From: Selaginella moellendorffii
Lineage: Eukaryota > Streptophyta > Lycopodiopsida > Selaginellales > Selaginellaceae
DNA length: 64,000 nucleotides
Direction of reading: 5' to 3'
NCBI RefSeq assembly: GCF_000143415.4
Contig: NW_003314375.1
Span: forward strand, 311,369-375,368
The notes below the pieces were generated by a model. It was not told the DNA's origin. It worked only from the letters and a program-made list of their open reading frames with translations, and made no database searches. Shown here piece after piece: positions 1 through 9,988 of the stretch. How positions within the stretch are numbered: the stretch's first letter is position 1; every line of letters begins with the position of its first letter. The translations under genes were made by a program, and so were the position numbers.

Positions 1-1
1 T

Positions 2-1961
2 AGCGTTTGGGATAATGCTTATGGGCAGGGGATTGAGGTTATTTGCCAGACAAAGCTGCATAACAAGCTACTAGCTCGCAGGTCCAGTTCAATTCACATT
101 TTTTATGTGTCAATTCGACTATATCGTTCTTTCTTGGTTGCAGTTGTACGATCAAGGGTCTCTATACTTTTATTACAAATTTGTTTACGTCCGAAATTCA
201 GCTACATAATATACCTTCGATGCGTCACATAGTTGAGTATAATCACAGTTTTGACAACGAAGTGTATCCATTGATTTTTCCAAGCGCTTTTCACGGTCTG
301 CTTTTTGAAGAGGCAAGTATTTTTCTTTTTCCATCCTTATACTGAATCATGTTGTTTTTGTATGCAGGTTACGGAATTTATATACTCTTCGTTCAATATA
401 ACACTCTTTGCGTTAGACACAAGTGGAACGGTTTTGCTGCACCCAAAAGGACATAGTATCTCCTCAAATGACATTGGTCTTGTGATGGCAACGAGCCTCA
501 ATACCGTCTACAGCATATCTAAGTTCGAAGGGACTTGCTCAAATCCTCAAAGTCGCGAGCGTAAGCTCTTGGAGTCTGTGAGCTCCCGGTGGAAGAAGCT
601 GGGTTCAGTGGCCTCTTTTAAAAGACAGGAGATACCTGGTATAGACTCATATTTAGATGGCAGCCAACCGGTTCCCGTGCCTTCGAGTCCTGTGGGACAT
701 CACAAGCTGATCGTTAGTCTCAGAGACGCTGTCGAAAAGAATCACGCTGCATTGCTCAGCGGCAATGGCTTCAGCGACTCTACGGAGATCGACGCATTGA
801 CCAGTAATTACTTGGAAGGAGAACCATCTGCAGCATTGGAAGCGTCCATGGACTGGACGCTTGCATGGCCTTCAGCAGACATTTATGGTCGACCGCACGC
901 TGTTTTGCTCGAAAGGAACGAGCAGAAAATTTTGCAAGACCTCCAAAGAAGGAGCATCGCAATCGTTAGCTTGAAGAAGGCACACATACTGGTTTGCTGT
1001 CAAGGCAAATGGCCAGCCAATCTGTTTTACTTTCTACTCGAGCTCCGAAAGCCAACGTTTCCGAATCATCCGGTGGTGATTCTACATCCATCCCAACCGG
1101 ATTTCTATCAGTGGGGATCAGTCGGCGTTTTCAAAGACGTATTTTTCGTGAAGGGCTCGCCGATTCACGAGCTTGATTTAATGCGTGCTGGAGTCATTCA
1201 TGCAGGTATGTTTTTCAAGGTTTTTCTATGAAGTTTTTTTAACCTTTGATTGCTATGATTTAGACAAAGTCATTGTTCTTGCGTATCCTGGATCTCCGAT
1301 TGATGCCAGTGGGAAAGGTGTTCAGCAAACTGCTGATACCCGGAAGAATCCAGGGGCTTACACCAGTGACGTAGACGGCATTATAATTCTGGCCAACATC
1401 GAGCGCTTGCTTCACGGTGACCTCACCAAAGTCGTGATTGAGATGCAGCATGCGATTGGCTTGCACTACCTGTGGCCGTATAGCCAGATCCCAAGTTGCT
1501 CTATACCTGCGGACGCTTACAAACGCAACCCTGACGCTGTTGCTCACTTTGCACCCGCATACATGGAAGGACGAGCCGTCTCCCCAAGCATGCTCAGCTT
1601 TCTCATGTAAGCACATAAGTCTTCTATTCGTTTTTTACTTTTTTTGATATTGAGTGTGTTTACTCGCAGGCGCTCCTCGTTCTACAACAAGAATACCAGC
1701 TCAATCGTAGAGCAGCTTGTGGAGGGCAGCGTTGACGACAGCAAGCATGCTCGGGTTTTGGAGCAGTTCGAAGCTCCACAAAAGTACGTGAATCGTTCCT
1801 ACGGTGATATGTTCTCGGAGCTCCTGGCAGAGAGAGGCATGCTCGCCTTGGGTCTCTACCGAGCAAAGGGAACGCATGGCAGTCCGTGTCCATACGTCTT
1901 CACGAATCCGCCCATGGACTCCATCGTCAGCGCAGAAGATCTCGTCTTCGCTCTCATCTGA
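2..1961 (+). CDS. BK/Slo-type calcium-activated K+ channel, C-terminal half (5' partial)
   Basis: The 5' end lies outside the window. Exons read as 2-81, 144-312, 368-1205, 1264-1606 and 1670-1961, and the frame is continuous across every junction. The protein matches the cytoplasmic gating ring of BK (Slo1, KCNMA1) channels. It has an RCK1-to-RCK2 linker, a Rossmann-like RCK2 section (around 'HPVVILHPSQPDF' and 'DKVIVLAYPG'), and the C-terminal block 'PYVFTNPP...EDLVFALI', equivalent to the YVITNPP segment of animal BK channels. BK channels are tetrameric, voltage- and Ca2+-gated K+ channels. The pore and voltage sensor must lie upstream. No aspartate-rich calcium bowl like that of animals is obvious. 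Intron 313-367 uses a GC donor (AG|GCAAGT). The family assignment is strong. Ion selectivity and gating cannot be judged from this half. Confidence 0.8.
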
Positions 1962-2181
1962 GAGGAGCTCTTGTAAGTTGGCATGCCTGGGTACCTCGAG
2001 GTGGTGATGACGCGTGTTTGTTTACGTGGCAGTTGTGGGGAGTGCCACGTTTTCACCAAGATCGCTTGTTGGCACCGTTGCGAAGTTTAGGCTGGGTTAT
2101 TTGTGGAGTCGGGGATTTTAGAGTAGCGATGGTGAAGACAGGTGAAGGCAGTGGCGGCAGGTTCAAGGAGAGGGGAAGAAA

Positions 2182-3619
2182 ATGTCTCAAGAAGACCCTC
2201 AAGTCGGCTGGACTCCAGGGGCTTTGGAAATTCTTGACGGCGGACTCTTATATGTATGGGGCGCTTCTCTCTCCAGCAGTAACTGCGACTTCGGCTGAGT
2301 CTGCCTTAAGGAAAGGTGCTTGATCTTTTCTTGTTTGGTTTGTTCAAAATGTTGACCCAAGAGTTCTTGTGATAAAATGCAGAGTTCCAGAGGAGGAAAA
2401 AGATGCGGGTTATTAGGAATGCTCGGGAAGCCAGGCTCTCTCACAAGCCTGACGATAGCAGTCACGCCAAGAAGAGCCAACAGTTGCCTCAGCAAACTCT
2501 CGGCCACAATGTGAACGGCGTTGCTACTCCTGACGGTCGCGAGAAGTTCGCGTCGAGGGTGAACATCGAGAATTTGTCGTCCATGAACGAGGACACGGAG
2601 ACAGAGGATACTTCAACGCTTGAAAGCAGCGACCAGCATGCTAGGAGTGAGGACGGCGGCTTCCTCGATGATGAGAAGGCCAAAGAGGTACGCTTATCCT
2701 TTCTACTTTTCTCTCTCTCTTAAGAATTCTCTTGGCAGTTGTGTGACTGACTATTTTCGTTTTTGTACAGGTCTTTTCGAAACTGGTGAACAAGTTCGGT
2801 GGGAGAACATCCAAGGCCCTTGGTATCGATGTAGACAAAGGAGACGACGAAGTCGAAAAGTGGTTTCTTGCTGTGGCCTTGTTCAACCGCAGCACGGCGC
2901 TAGATGTTTGCAGCGACACGTTCAAGGTACTATGGTAAAAATCCGATCTTTCTTGAGTTTCCGTTAACGTCTTTGTCATCAGAACATCGTTACTTCAGGG
3001 ATCACAAAGCTCACCGATGTTCTCAAGGCTGACCTGGAAGAGAACGCCAAGGTGCTAGAGAGGGCCGGCTACACGAGCTACCCAGAGAGGTGCGTTCCGG
3101 GGTCTGGGTTTCGTCTGGACAAACTTCCCTTTCTTTGAATGTTGCAGAACTGCTGCTCGACTGCAAAGGCTGGCACTACAGCTGAAAACTGAACACGCTG
3201 GTGCCGTATGCTCGTTCAAGACTATCAGCGACCCCTCCGAACTAAACAGGCAGCTAAGTGGCTTGTTCGGACTGAGCCAGAGCAGCATACGCTTGTTCCT
3301 TAGGTACCTGTCAAACGAGTTCTACTTGGCGTAGCAAAACGAGCGAATGTTGTTTCCACAGGGAAATGCGAGGAGTGTGGCCTGTTATCAGCTCAACATT
3401 CGATAGGCGTGCGGAGAACGCAGCCAGGCATCTTAGATTGATCGGCTGCAAGATTGGTTCCACTGGTACGTAAGCCTCGATCGGTCAAGCAGAGAGTTTG
3501 AACAGTTCTCTTTTCCAGATGAGCGGGATGTTGAAGCCGCACTGACCAAGCTTGGCTTCTCTCACGCGCGCCACTACCGGGAGTGTTCCGGAGGAAGCGC
3601 TTGTGAAATGTTAAACTAG
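2182..3619 (+). CDS. Unidentified conserved-looking protein, possible helix-hairpin-helix (DNA-glycosylase-like) fold
   Basis: Seven exons keep one frame: 2182-2278, 2383-2687, 2771-2926, 2983-3089, 3148-3303, 3362-3465 and 3519-3619. The protein is about 340 aa. The N-terminal third is basic, then acidic and Ser/Thr-rich ('MNEDTETEDTSTLESSD'), and looks disordered. From exon 3 on it is helical. Stretches such as 'EVEKWFLAVALFNRST', 'VLERAGYTSYPERTAARLQ' and 'LREMRGVWPVISSTFDRRAE' recall endonuclease III/HhH-GPD domains in pattern, but I see no catalytic Lys/Asp signature and no Fe-S cysteine cluster. The start at 2182 depends on the first intron. If that intron is wrong, the ATG at 2403 is the fallback. 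The function is not recognised, and the HhH suggestion is weak inference. Confidence 0.6.
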
Positions 3620-3691
3620 AGACTTGTGGAGGGACAATAGATGGTAAAAAGAGAGGTAGATATAGTTGATGTTGTCTAACTTTCTAAACAT

Positions 3692-4161
3692 TCAAGGATT
3701 GACGATCTTGTTGGGGGTGTTGACAAGCCTGCGAACTTTGTCCGCGAGATGAGCCTCGTGATCTTCCAGGCGATCGAGAATTGTGCCAGAGCTCCAGCGG
3801 ATCAGCGTGGGAACGCCCGTGAGCCGAAAGCGTGGATCGATCCTCAAAGGATGAGCAGGGTCCCGCCAAGTCGGCTTGTCGCCCACATTCACTCTCACAA
3901 GCGTGACTTTGTGCCCAGCGCTCTCCACTTCTTTGTAGATCACTGGCTCAGCTCTCACGCAATCTAGCAGGAAAAAAGAAAGAGAAGATCAAAGGGAGAG
4001 GTTACTTGTCTAGATTGCTCACCTGGGCACCAGCTCTGGCCGATGGAAGGGATTCGATCCCCCAGGAAGAGCAGCAGCACGGCGCCACCGCCTTGCTTCT
4101 CGGCGGCCTCGAGCACGCCATCCAAATCGCCGACGCTGGAGTCCACAATCGCGGCCGCCAT
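3692..4161 (-). CDS. Thioredoxin-like protein Clot
   Basis: Two exons on the minus strand, 4161-4023 and 3963-3692, are joined across a 59-nt GT-AG intron to give 136 aa. The joined sequence has the WCPDC redox motif typical of Clot/TXNDC17 (DUF953) proteins ('SWCPG' at the exon 1 end, 'DCVRAEPVI' at the start of exon 2). The thioredoxin-fold block 'VTLVRVNVGDKPTWRDP' and the cis-Pro region 'GVPTLIRW' follow. Clot is a small cytosolic thioredoxin-like reductase that works with the thioredoxin system on a narrow set of substrates. The ATG at 4161 lies 33 bp from the divergent PPR start, so the two genes must share a promoter or overlap in their 5' UTRs. The length is normal for the family. Confidence 0.88.
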
Positions 4162-4194
4162 GCCCTAGGTTTGCTCGGCAATGGCGGCAATGGC
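4162..4194. promoter_or_regulatory. Minimal head-to-head spacer between Clot and PPR genes
   Basis: Only 33 bp separate the ATG of the minus-strand Clot gene (4161) and the first reasonable ATG of the plus-strand PPR gene (4195). Promoter elements for each gene must therefore lie inside the transcribed part of the other. No clear TATA box is visible. That the arrangement is bidirectional is inferred from spacing alone. Confidence 0.4.
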
Positions 4195-6240
4195 ATGAGA
4201 AGCTTGGCCGAGTTTGTCTACAATGTCGATCGATTCGGCGACGCCTTCCACATCGAGCGCGCGGCCTACGCCAATCTCCTCCGCCAGTGCATCGCTTGCA
4301 AATCTCTCCGGGAGGGCAAGCGTCTTCACGCTCACATCGTCGCCTCTCGCCAGGATCAGGACACTCTCCTTGGAAATCTCCTCATCCAGATGTATTCCAG
4401 CTGTGGATCCATGGATGAGGCGCATCTGGCCTTCTCGCGGATCCAGAGATCCAACACATTCTCCTGGAACATCCTCTTGGGGGCATATGTCAAGAATGGG
4501 GATATTGTTCTTGCCAGGGAAGTCTTCGATCGAATGCCACAGTGGGGACTCGTGTCGTTCAATTCGATTCTCACGGCCTACTCGCGCATCGGATCGCCAG
4601 AAAAATCGGCCGCGATCTTCCACTGGATGCCGGAGCTGGATGAGATCTCCTGGAACGCGATGATCGCAGCATTTGCCCATAGCGGGCATTCATTCGCGGC
4701 CAAGAACCTCTTCGATCGGATGCCGGGATGGAGCGAGGCTTCCTGGACGCTCGTAATCCACGCGCTCGCGACGCAGGGCCACTTGGATCTCGCGACGAGC
4801 ATGAAAGATCGATTTGGATTCAAGAGCGCCGCGATCTCTAGCATCCTCGTCATGGCACACGCTAGCGAGGGAAATCTCTCGCGGGCTAGAACGGCATTCG
4901 AGGAGCTGGCTGCTCCAGATCTAGCAGCGTGCAATGTGATGATCGCGGCATTCGCACAGAATCGAGACCACATCGGCGCCAAGAATCTCTTCGAGAGGAT
5001 GGGAGAAAGAAACATCGTTTCTTGGAATTCTTTGATCACCGCGCACGCCAAGAACGCCGAGCCCGAGCTCGCGAGAGCTGTTCTTGGCAAGATGCCGCAG
5101 CACGACATCGTCTCCTCCACCGCCGCGATGCTTGGCTACGCTTACACCGGCGATATGTCCTCCGCCATAGCGCTCTTCCTGGCGATGCCGCAAAGGAATC
5201 TCATCTCTTGGAACACACTCGTCTCCGCCTATGGTCACAGCGCGAGCGTGGAAGGCGCCGAGGATTCCTTCGCGAGGATGCCGAAGTGGAGCATTTCGTC
5301 GTGGATTGGATTGATCATCGGCTACTGCCAAGGCGGCCGGATCCAATCTGCCCTGGCCGTCTTCCGCGATCTTCCAGCGAAGAACACCTCGGCTTGCAAC
5401 GCGATGCTCACGGGATTGTGCCTCAACGCTGTGATGGACGAGGCGCTGGCGCTGTTCTTGGCGATTCCTGCCAGGGACGTGATCTCCTGGAGCGCGATCG
5501 TCACCGGCTTCCTCCAGAGCGGCGACGCTCGATCGGCGATGAAATATTTCTTGCTCATGGATCTTGATGGAATCAAGCCCGACGAGATGGCCTTCTTGGT
5601 GGCGATCGATTCGTGTGGCGCTGCATCGGATCTAGCTCGCGGCCGGTTCCTCCACGCTGAGATTGACGCTGCTGGCTACGATTCCAGCTCCACGGTCGCG
5701 AATTCGCTGGTCGGGATGTATGGCAAGTGTGGAAATCTCCAAGAAGCAAGGCGGCTATTCGATCGCGGGGGTGCCAGGCGGAGCTCCGGGCTGTGGAACA
5801 CGATGATCTCTTGCTACTCCCAGGCCGGATTTGTGAGGGAGGCGCTGGATCTACTCCATGCGATGGAGCAAGATGGAACAATCCCGACGGCCGTGACCTA
5901 CATCGCGGCGCTCAGCGCTTGCAGCCATATGGGGCTCGTGGAGCTGGGGACGCATCACTTCACGGCGATGAGTGAGAGCTATGGAATCGCACCCGCGGCC
6001 GAGCACTACGCTTGCATGATCGATCTGCTCAGCCGAGCCGGAATTCTCGAGAGCGCCGAGGAATTCGTGGAGAGAATGCCAGTGGCGCCGGATGGAATCG
6101 CGTGGACGGCGTTGTTGGGCGCTTGCAAGAGCCATGGGGGCGTCGATGCGGCGGAGAGAGTGGCGGAGAGAGCGCTCCAAAAGGGCGGGCAGTGGGCGTC
6201 GTCCTACATTCTCCTCTCCAACTTGCAAGCTTGTTCTTGA
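4195..6240 (+). CDS. Pentatricopeptide repeat (PPR) protein, PLS class, truncated E region
   Basis: Intronless, 681 aa from the ATG at 4195 (MRSLAEFVYN). The frame is open further upstream, but that part is antisense to Clot exon 1, so 4195 is preferred. A long run of PPR motifs of P, L and S type fills the protein, recognisable by repeated 'SWN..I.A' and 'A..LFDRMP' signatures. PLS-class PPR proteins bind organellar RNA one base per motif and usually act in C-to-U editing. In the C-terminal part 'SACSHMGLVELG', 'MIDLLSRAGILESAEEF' and 'WTALLGACKSHGG' are the standard approach to an E domain. The protein stops just after 'SSYILLSNLQACS', so E2/E+ and any DYW deaminase are absent. It probably needs a partner if it edits. 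A mitochondrial or plastid destination is expected for the family but no clear presequence is visible. Confidence 0.88.
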   Translation: MRSLAEFVYNVDRFGDAFHIERAAYANLLRQCIACKSLREGKRLHAHIVASRQDQDTLLGNLLIQMYSSCGSMDEAHLAFSRIQRSNTFSWNILLGAYVKNGDIVLAREVFDRMPQWGLVSFNSILTAYSRIGSPEKSAAIFHWMPELDEISWNAMIAAFAHSGHSFAAKNLFDRMPGWSEASWTLVIHALATQGHLDLATSMKDRFGFKSAAISSILVMAHASEGNLSRARTAFEELAAPDLAACNVMIAAFAQNRDHIGAKNLFERMGERNIVSWNSLITAHAKNAEPELARAVLGKMPQHDIVSSTAAMLGYAYTGDMSSAIALFLAMPQRNLISWNTLVSAYGHSASVEGAEDSFARMPKWSISSWIGLIIGYCQGGRIQSALAVFRDLPAKNTSACNAMLTGLCLNAVMDEALALFLAIPARDVISWSAIVTGFLQSGDARSAMKYFLLMDLDGIKPDEMAFLVAIDSCGAASDLARGRFLHAEIDAAGYDSSSTVANSLVGMYGKCGNLQEARRLFDRGGARRSSGLWNTMISCYSQAGFVREALDLLHAMEQDGTIPTAVTYIAALSACSHMGLVELGTHHFTAMSESYGIAPAAEHYACMIDLLSRAGILESAEEFVERMPVAPDGIAWTALLGACKSHGGVDAAERVAERALQKGGQWASSYILLSNLQACS

Positions 6241-6367
6241 GGGGGATATTCCGGTGGTCTTCGGCATCTTCCGTGAGCAACGCATCTTCCGTGAGGTTTG
6301 TATTTTTCCCTCCAAGCTCTAGATTTTGGAGTCAGACCAAGCGCTAGGGTTTTTGGAGCTGAAGAAG

Positions 6368-7675
6368 ATGCGTCGGCACGGCGAGCCCGCAAAGGAGAAT
6401 CGGCGTCCTCCAGGTACTAATCTCCAGCTTCGGCACTGCTCCTCGAATCTCCTCCGCCGTCCTCTCGGAGAGCGCAAGCCTTGCAAAAAATCTCCCAGAT
6501 CAGGAGCTGACAATGCGGCCACTGCCGTGGATGTGGCGCCGTGTCTCAAGTGGCTCGAGGCTACCGTTGCTCAATCTCGGGTGATCGCAGCAGCAGCGAA
6601 GCAGCCAGATCCAGTCCAGGTTTCTCCTCCCAGGTCGAGCGGCACTGCTGGGAATCACATCGCTCCTCCAGCACAGCCGTCTTGTTCCCCCGATATTCTC
6701 CGGAAGAAAGCCTCTCGCGACTTGGATGGATGTTTTGGAATCGGACCCACTGTCAAGGGAGACGTGAAAGACCGCCGCAAGTCGAAGCCCCGAGCGCTCT
6801 TGACAGTCGAAGCCTTACCAAAGGTTGCTACCATTTTGCACAAGGAGAAGAAAGTACCAAGGCCGGGACGAGCTTCACTGGAATGGATATCTGACGATCC
6901 AGACAGTGAGTCGACTACAGATATCAGCGGCACTTGTGACGGATCTTCTGGGGACAGCAGTCTCTGTTCTGGGTTCCTGCAACAGGACCTTTTGGAAAGA
7001 TGGCACCATTTACGTGCTAGCAAGATTTACTCTCGGCTAGACGTCGACAGTGATGCGTCCTTCTCGGACTCTTGGGACACTGTTCCTCACTGTTGGCACG
7101 AGGAAAAAGCCATTGGCAGCTCCCCTCTGGCGGAAAAGAAGAGCGACGAGACTAGTGAGCTGATGAAGCACCAGGTCCAGGACGCATCGCTGCCGAGCCA
7201 GCTTTCGTTTAAAGACAGTGAGACAGAAATAACAGTATTTAGTTCACAGATGGAGACAGTGATGGGGGCGTATGAGAGCTGCCACAGGCGCTTAGGAACT
7301 TTTACAGGGTCTATCGATCAACAGGAATGTGACAAGATGAAGCCGAGTCTCCCCCAGCTTGTGGTTGCTGACGCGTTACGAAAGATGAGCTTTAGCCAGA
7401 TCCGGGAACAATCACCCCCAGAGGTCGAGAAGGAGGTTGCTGAATTGACACGACCGGAGGATGAACTCTTTCCGAACGGCTTTGACAGCATCAGTGAAAA
7501 GGTACGTTTATCTATCAAGTTGCTCAAGTATTGGCAGGAGCATAGTAGTCGATATGAACTTCCGGACACAATTCCGGACTGGTTCAAGGTTGCTGTCGCC
7601 GCTGGTTTTCTGGTGACCGGTGTAGTTCTTGCAGTCTATTTTTCTCAGCAACGGTTTTACCATCCGAGGGAATGA
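6368..7675 (+). CDS. Hypothetical Ser-rich tail-anchored protein
   Basis: Open frame of 435 aa from the ATG at 6368 (an in-frame TTG at 6326 is not needed). The N-terminus is basic ('MRRHGEPAKENRRPPG'). A long low-complexity Ser/Asp/Glu-rich middle looks disordered. A hydrophobic segment close to the C-terminus ('VAVAAGFLVTGVVLAVYF') is followed by nine polar residues. This is the architecture of a tail-anchored membrane protein. I do not recognise the family. A strong donor (AAAAG|GTACGT at 7501/7502) and an acceptor ending at 7787 would, if used, remove the membrane segment and replace the tail with about 20 residues. The gene may therefore make soluble and anchored forms. Confidence 0.6.
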   Translation: MRRHGEPAKENRRPPGTNLQLRHCSSNLLRRPLGERKPCKKSPRSGADNAATAVDVAPCLKWLEATVAQSRVIAAAAKQPDPVQVSPPRSSGTAGNHIAPPAQPSCSPDILRKKASRDLDGCFGIGPTVKGDVKDRRKSKPRALLTVEALPKVATILHKEKKVPRPGRASLEWISDDPDSESTTDISGTCDGSSGDSSLCSGFLQQDLLERWHHLRASKIYSRLDVDSDASFSDSWDTVPHCWHEEKAIGSSPLAEKKSDETSELMKHQVQDASLPSQLSFKDSETEITVFSSQMETVMGAYESCHRRLGTFTGSIDQQECDKMKPSLPQLVVADALRKMSFSQIREQSPPEVEKEVAELTRPEDELFPNGFDSISEKVRLSIKLLKYWQEHSSRYELPDTIPDWFKVAVAAGFLVTGVVLAVYFSQQRFYHPRE

Positions 7676-8063
7676 GTGTCTGAAGCTAGATGGTATCCCT
7701 TTCTTTTCTTCTGGCTTCCGCTTAGCGTTTTTAGTCTCCGTTATGTTTTCTCGGTTTTTGACGTGCTTTCCTTCTCTTCCATTGCAGGTCAGGGGCTTGC
7801 AGATTGAGCTCAAAGAATTGCTTTGTTCAGGTGATCACTTATGCTTTTATTTTGACGCGTTTAATCCTACTTTGTTCTACAGATTCCTGGCAAACCAAGT
7901 GATACTTCTTATGTCCAGCTTCCTATGTCCAGCTGCAAATTTAGTCGCTATCCCTGGTGCCAACCACGTCCATGGAGCGCCCAAGGCAATGAAGCATTAA
8001 TCAAGGCTTCTTTATCTGCTAGACCTGGTCGGAGGAGGTTTGGCCTGGTAGAGGCGGAAGAGG
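7676..8063. other. 3' UTR / possible alternative 3' exons and upstream region of the LRR receptor gene
   Basis: No independent gene is seen. A good acceptor (TTGCAG at 7782-7787) and a following donor (TCAG|GTGATC) suggest alternative 3' exons of the preceding gene. The last ~150 bp must also contain the promoter or 5' UTR of the LRR receptor gene. An open frame across 7925-8128 overlaps the start of that gene and I regard it as chance. Confidence 0.4.
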
Positions 8064-9905
8064 ATGGGCCTAAACGAAGAGTTAATAGCGGTGGTAGTGT
8101 TCCTTCTGGTCTCTATGGGATGCTCTGATCTAGACTCGGATAGGGAGGCTCTTTTGAGTTTTAAAGAGAAGGCAGATTTGAAGCAGACTCTCGGATCGAG
8201 TTGGACGGGCAATAATCCCTGTACTGACAACTGGGATGGTGTAATCTGCAACTCAGATAATCGCGTAGTTAAACTCAGGCTTGAGAACCGCAGGTTTCCA
8301 GGTGTTTTAGAGAACGGTTTAGGCCAGTTGACGGAGTTGAAAGTTCTAAGCTTGAAGGGAAATAACTTGACGGGCAGAATTCCATCGGACTTATCCAGGT
8401 GTAGGAGATTACAGAAGCTGTATCTCAACTCCAATCGACTTGAAGGATCGATTCCGGAAGCTCTTCTCACGCTGCAAGATCTCGACAGGGTGGACGTCTC
8501 CAACAATCATCTGAGTGGATCTATCCCAGCAGCGATAGGTGGTTTGCGGAAGCTGCTCACATTGCGTCTAGAGATGAATTCCCTGACTGGCGGAGTTCCC
8601 GACGTGTCCAACATACCAAACTTGACAGACTTCAATGTTTCCTGGAACAACTTGAGCGGTCCTGTTCCCAGCGCTATGGCAAGTAGATATCCGACAGCGT
8701 ACTTTGGGAACTCAGCTCTCTGTGGACCCCCGAGCTTCGCTCCTTGTCCTCCAAAGTCCAGGACGCAGAAACCTTCTCAGCAGATTATTGTCATCATTGC
8801 CGTTGCGGTCATCGGTGCGTTTGTCCTCATTTTTTCGGCCTTATTTTTCGGCTACAGATACCTCCGTGCATCGTCCAAAGACGTTGATAAGTCCGACACA
8901 GCAACAACAGGAACCGAGAAGAAAGAGATGGCATCCGGCGACATTGTCTTTGTCACAAGGGATGCTGGCAAGTTTCAGCTCGCGGACCTCCTCCAAGCTT
9001 CCGCAGAGCTGCTTGGCAAGGGAAGCCTCGGGAGCACTTACAAAGCCCTCTGTACTGGAGGCTTCGTAGCAGTGAAGAGGCTAGTGGACCGGACGGGATG
9101 CAGCAAGAAGGTGTTCGAGAGGAGAATGGGAATTGTCGGCCGAATGACGCATACGAATCTCCTGCGGCTGAGAGCTTTTTATTTTTATGCCAGGATCGAG
9201 AAGCTGCTGGTATACGACTACATGCCAAAGGGAAGCTTGCACAACGTCTTGCATGGTAAGTGAATCTCGCAAGTTTCTTTCTAAAGCCAAGTGACATTTC
9301 TACCAGGTAACAGTCCGGGAACTCCGTCCAGGCTTTCGTGGTCCAAACGCCTCAAGATCTCTCTAGGCGTTGCAAGATGTTTAAAGTTCCTGCACCACCA
9401 GTGCAAGCTCCCGCATGGCAACATCAAGTCGTCCAACGTTCTTCTCACCGAGAGGTACGAGGCTCGAGTTTCCGACTTTGGCCTGTTACCCTTCGTTCCT
9501 AGCGATCAAGCGCTGGAGAAGAACGGCTACAGAGCTCCCGAGTGCCAGACTGCCTCGGACATATCAAGAAAGGCAGACGTCTTCAGCTTCGGAGTCATCC
9601 TGCTAGAGCTGCTCACTGGAAAGCTCCCGGCGGAAGAAGCAGCTAGCGGTGGAGACCAGGCTGGGAACTCATCGAAGATGGATCTTCCCAGCTGGGTGAT
9701 AGCAACCGTGAACGACGAGTGGACGTCGGCAGTGTTTGACAACGCCATCGAGGTTTCCAAGCAAGAACAGATGGTCGGGCTGCTCAAAGTCGCCATGGCC
9801 TGCGTAACTCGAGCAGCCGAGGAGAGGCCCAAGATGATCCAAGTCGTGCAGATGATTGAAGAAGTGGATGCAATAGAGGTCAGTCCAGACTTGAGCTACA
9901 TTTAA
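8064..9905 (+). CDS. LRR receptor-like pseudokinase (LRR-III type)
   Basis: Two exons, 8064-9255 and 9307-9905, give 596 aa. Order: signal peptide (about 1-22), LRR N-terminal cap with the 'NPCTDNWDGVIC' motif, about five LRRs, a short Pro-rich linker, one membrane segment ('IIVIIAVAVIGAFVLIFSAL'), then a kinase-like domain. The glycine loop 'GKGSLGSTYKA' and the ATP lysine (VAVKRL) are present. The catalytic loop reads 'HGNIKSSNVLL' in place of HRDxKxxN, so the catalytic Asp is missing, while DFG is kept. This is the usual state of the LRR-III subfamily, whose members signal through partner kinases at the plasma membrane. The single intron lies in the kinase domain, as in relatives. The ligand is unknown. 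Confidence 0.9.
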
Positions 9906-9988
9906 TTCTTCGTCTCGATCCAGAGAACACCTTGTTCTTTCTTTTTTCTTCTACCTTTTTTCTTTGGTTCTAGCATCTAAAGTTCTAT

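Noticed and set aside
4006-4194. Upstream extension of the PPR frame
   Set aside because: It is antisense to Clot exon 1 and encodes no PPR-like or targeting sequence that needs it.
8064-8128. Frame 7925-8128 running into the LRR receptor start
   Set aside because: It is only 67 codons, has no splice-coherent upstream exon in phase, and overlaps a certain gene.
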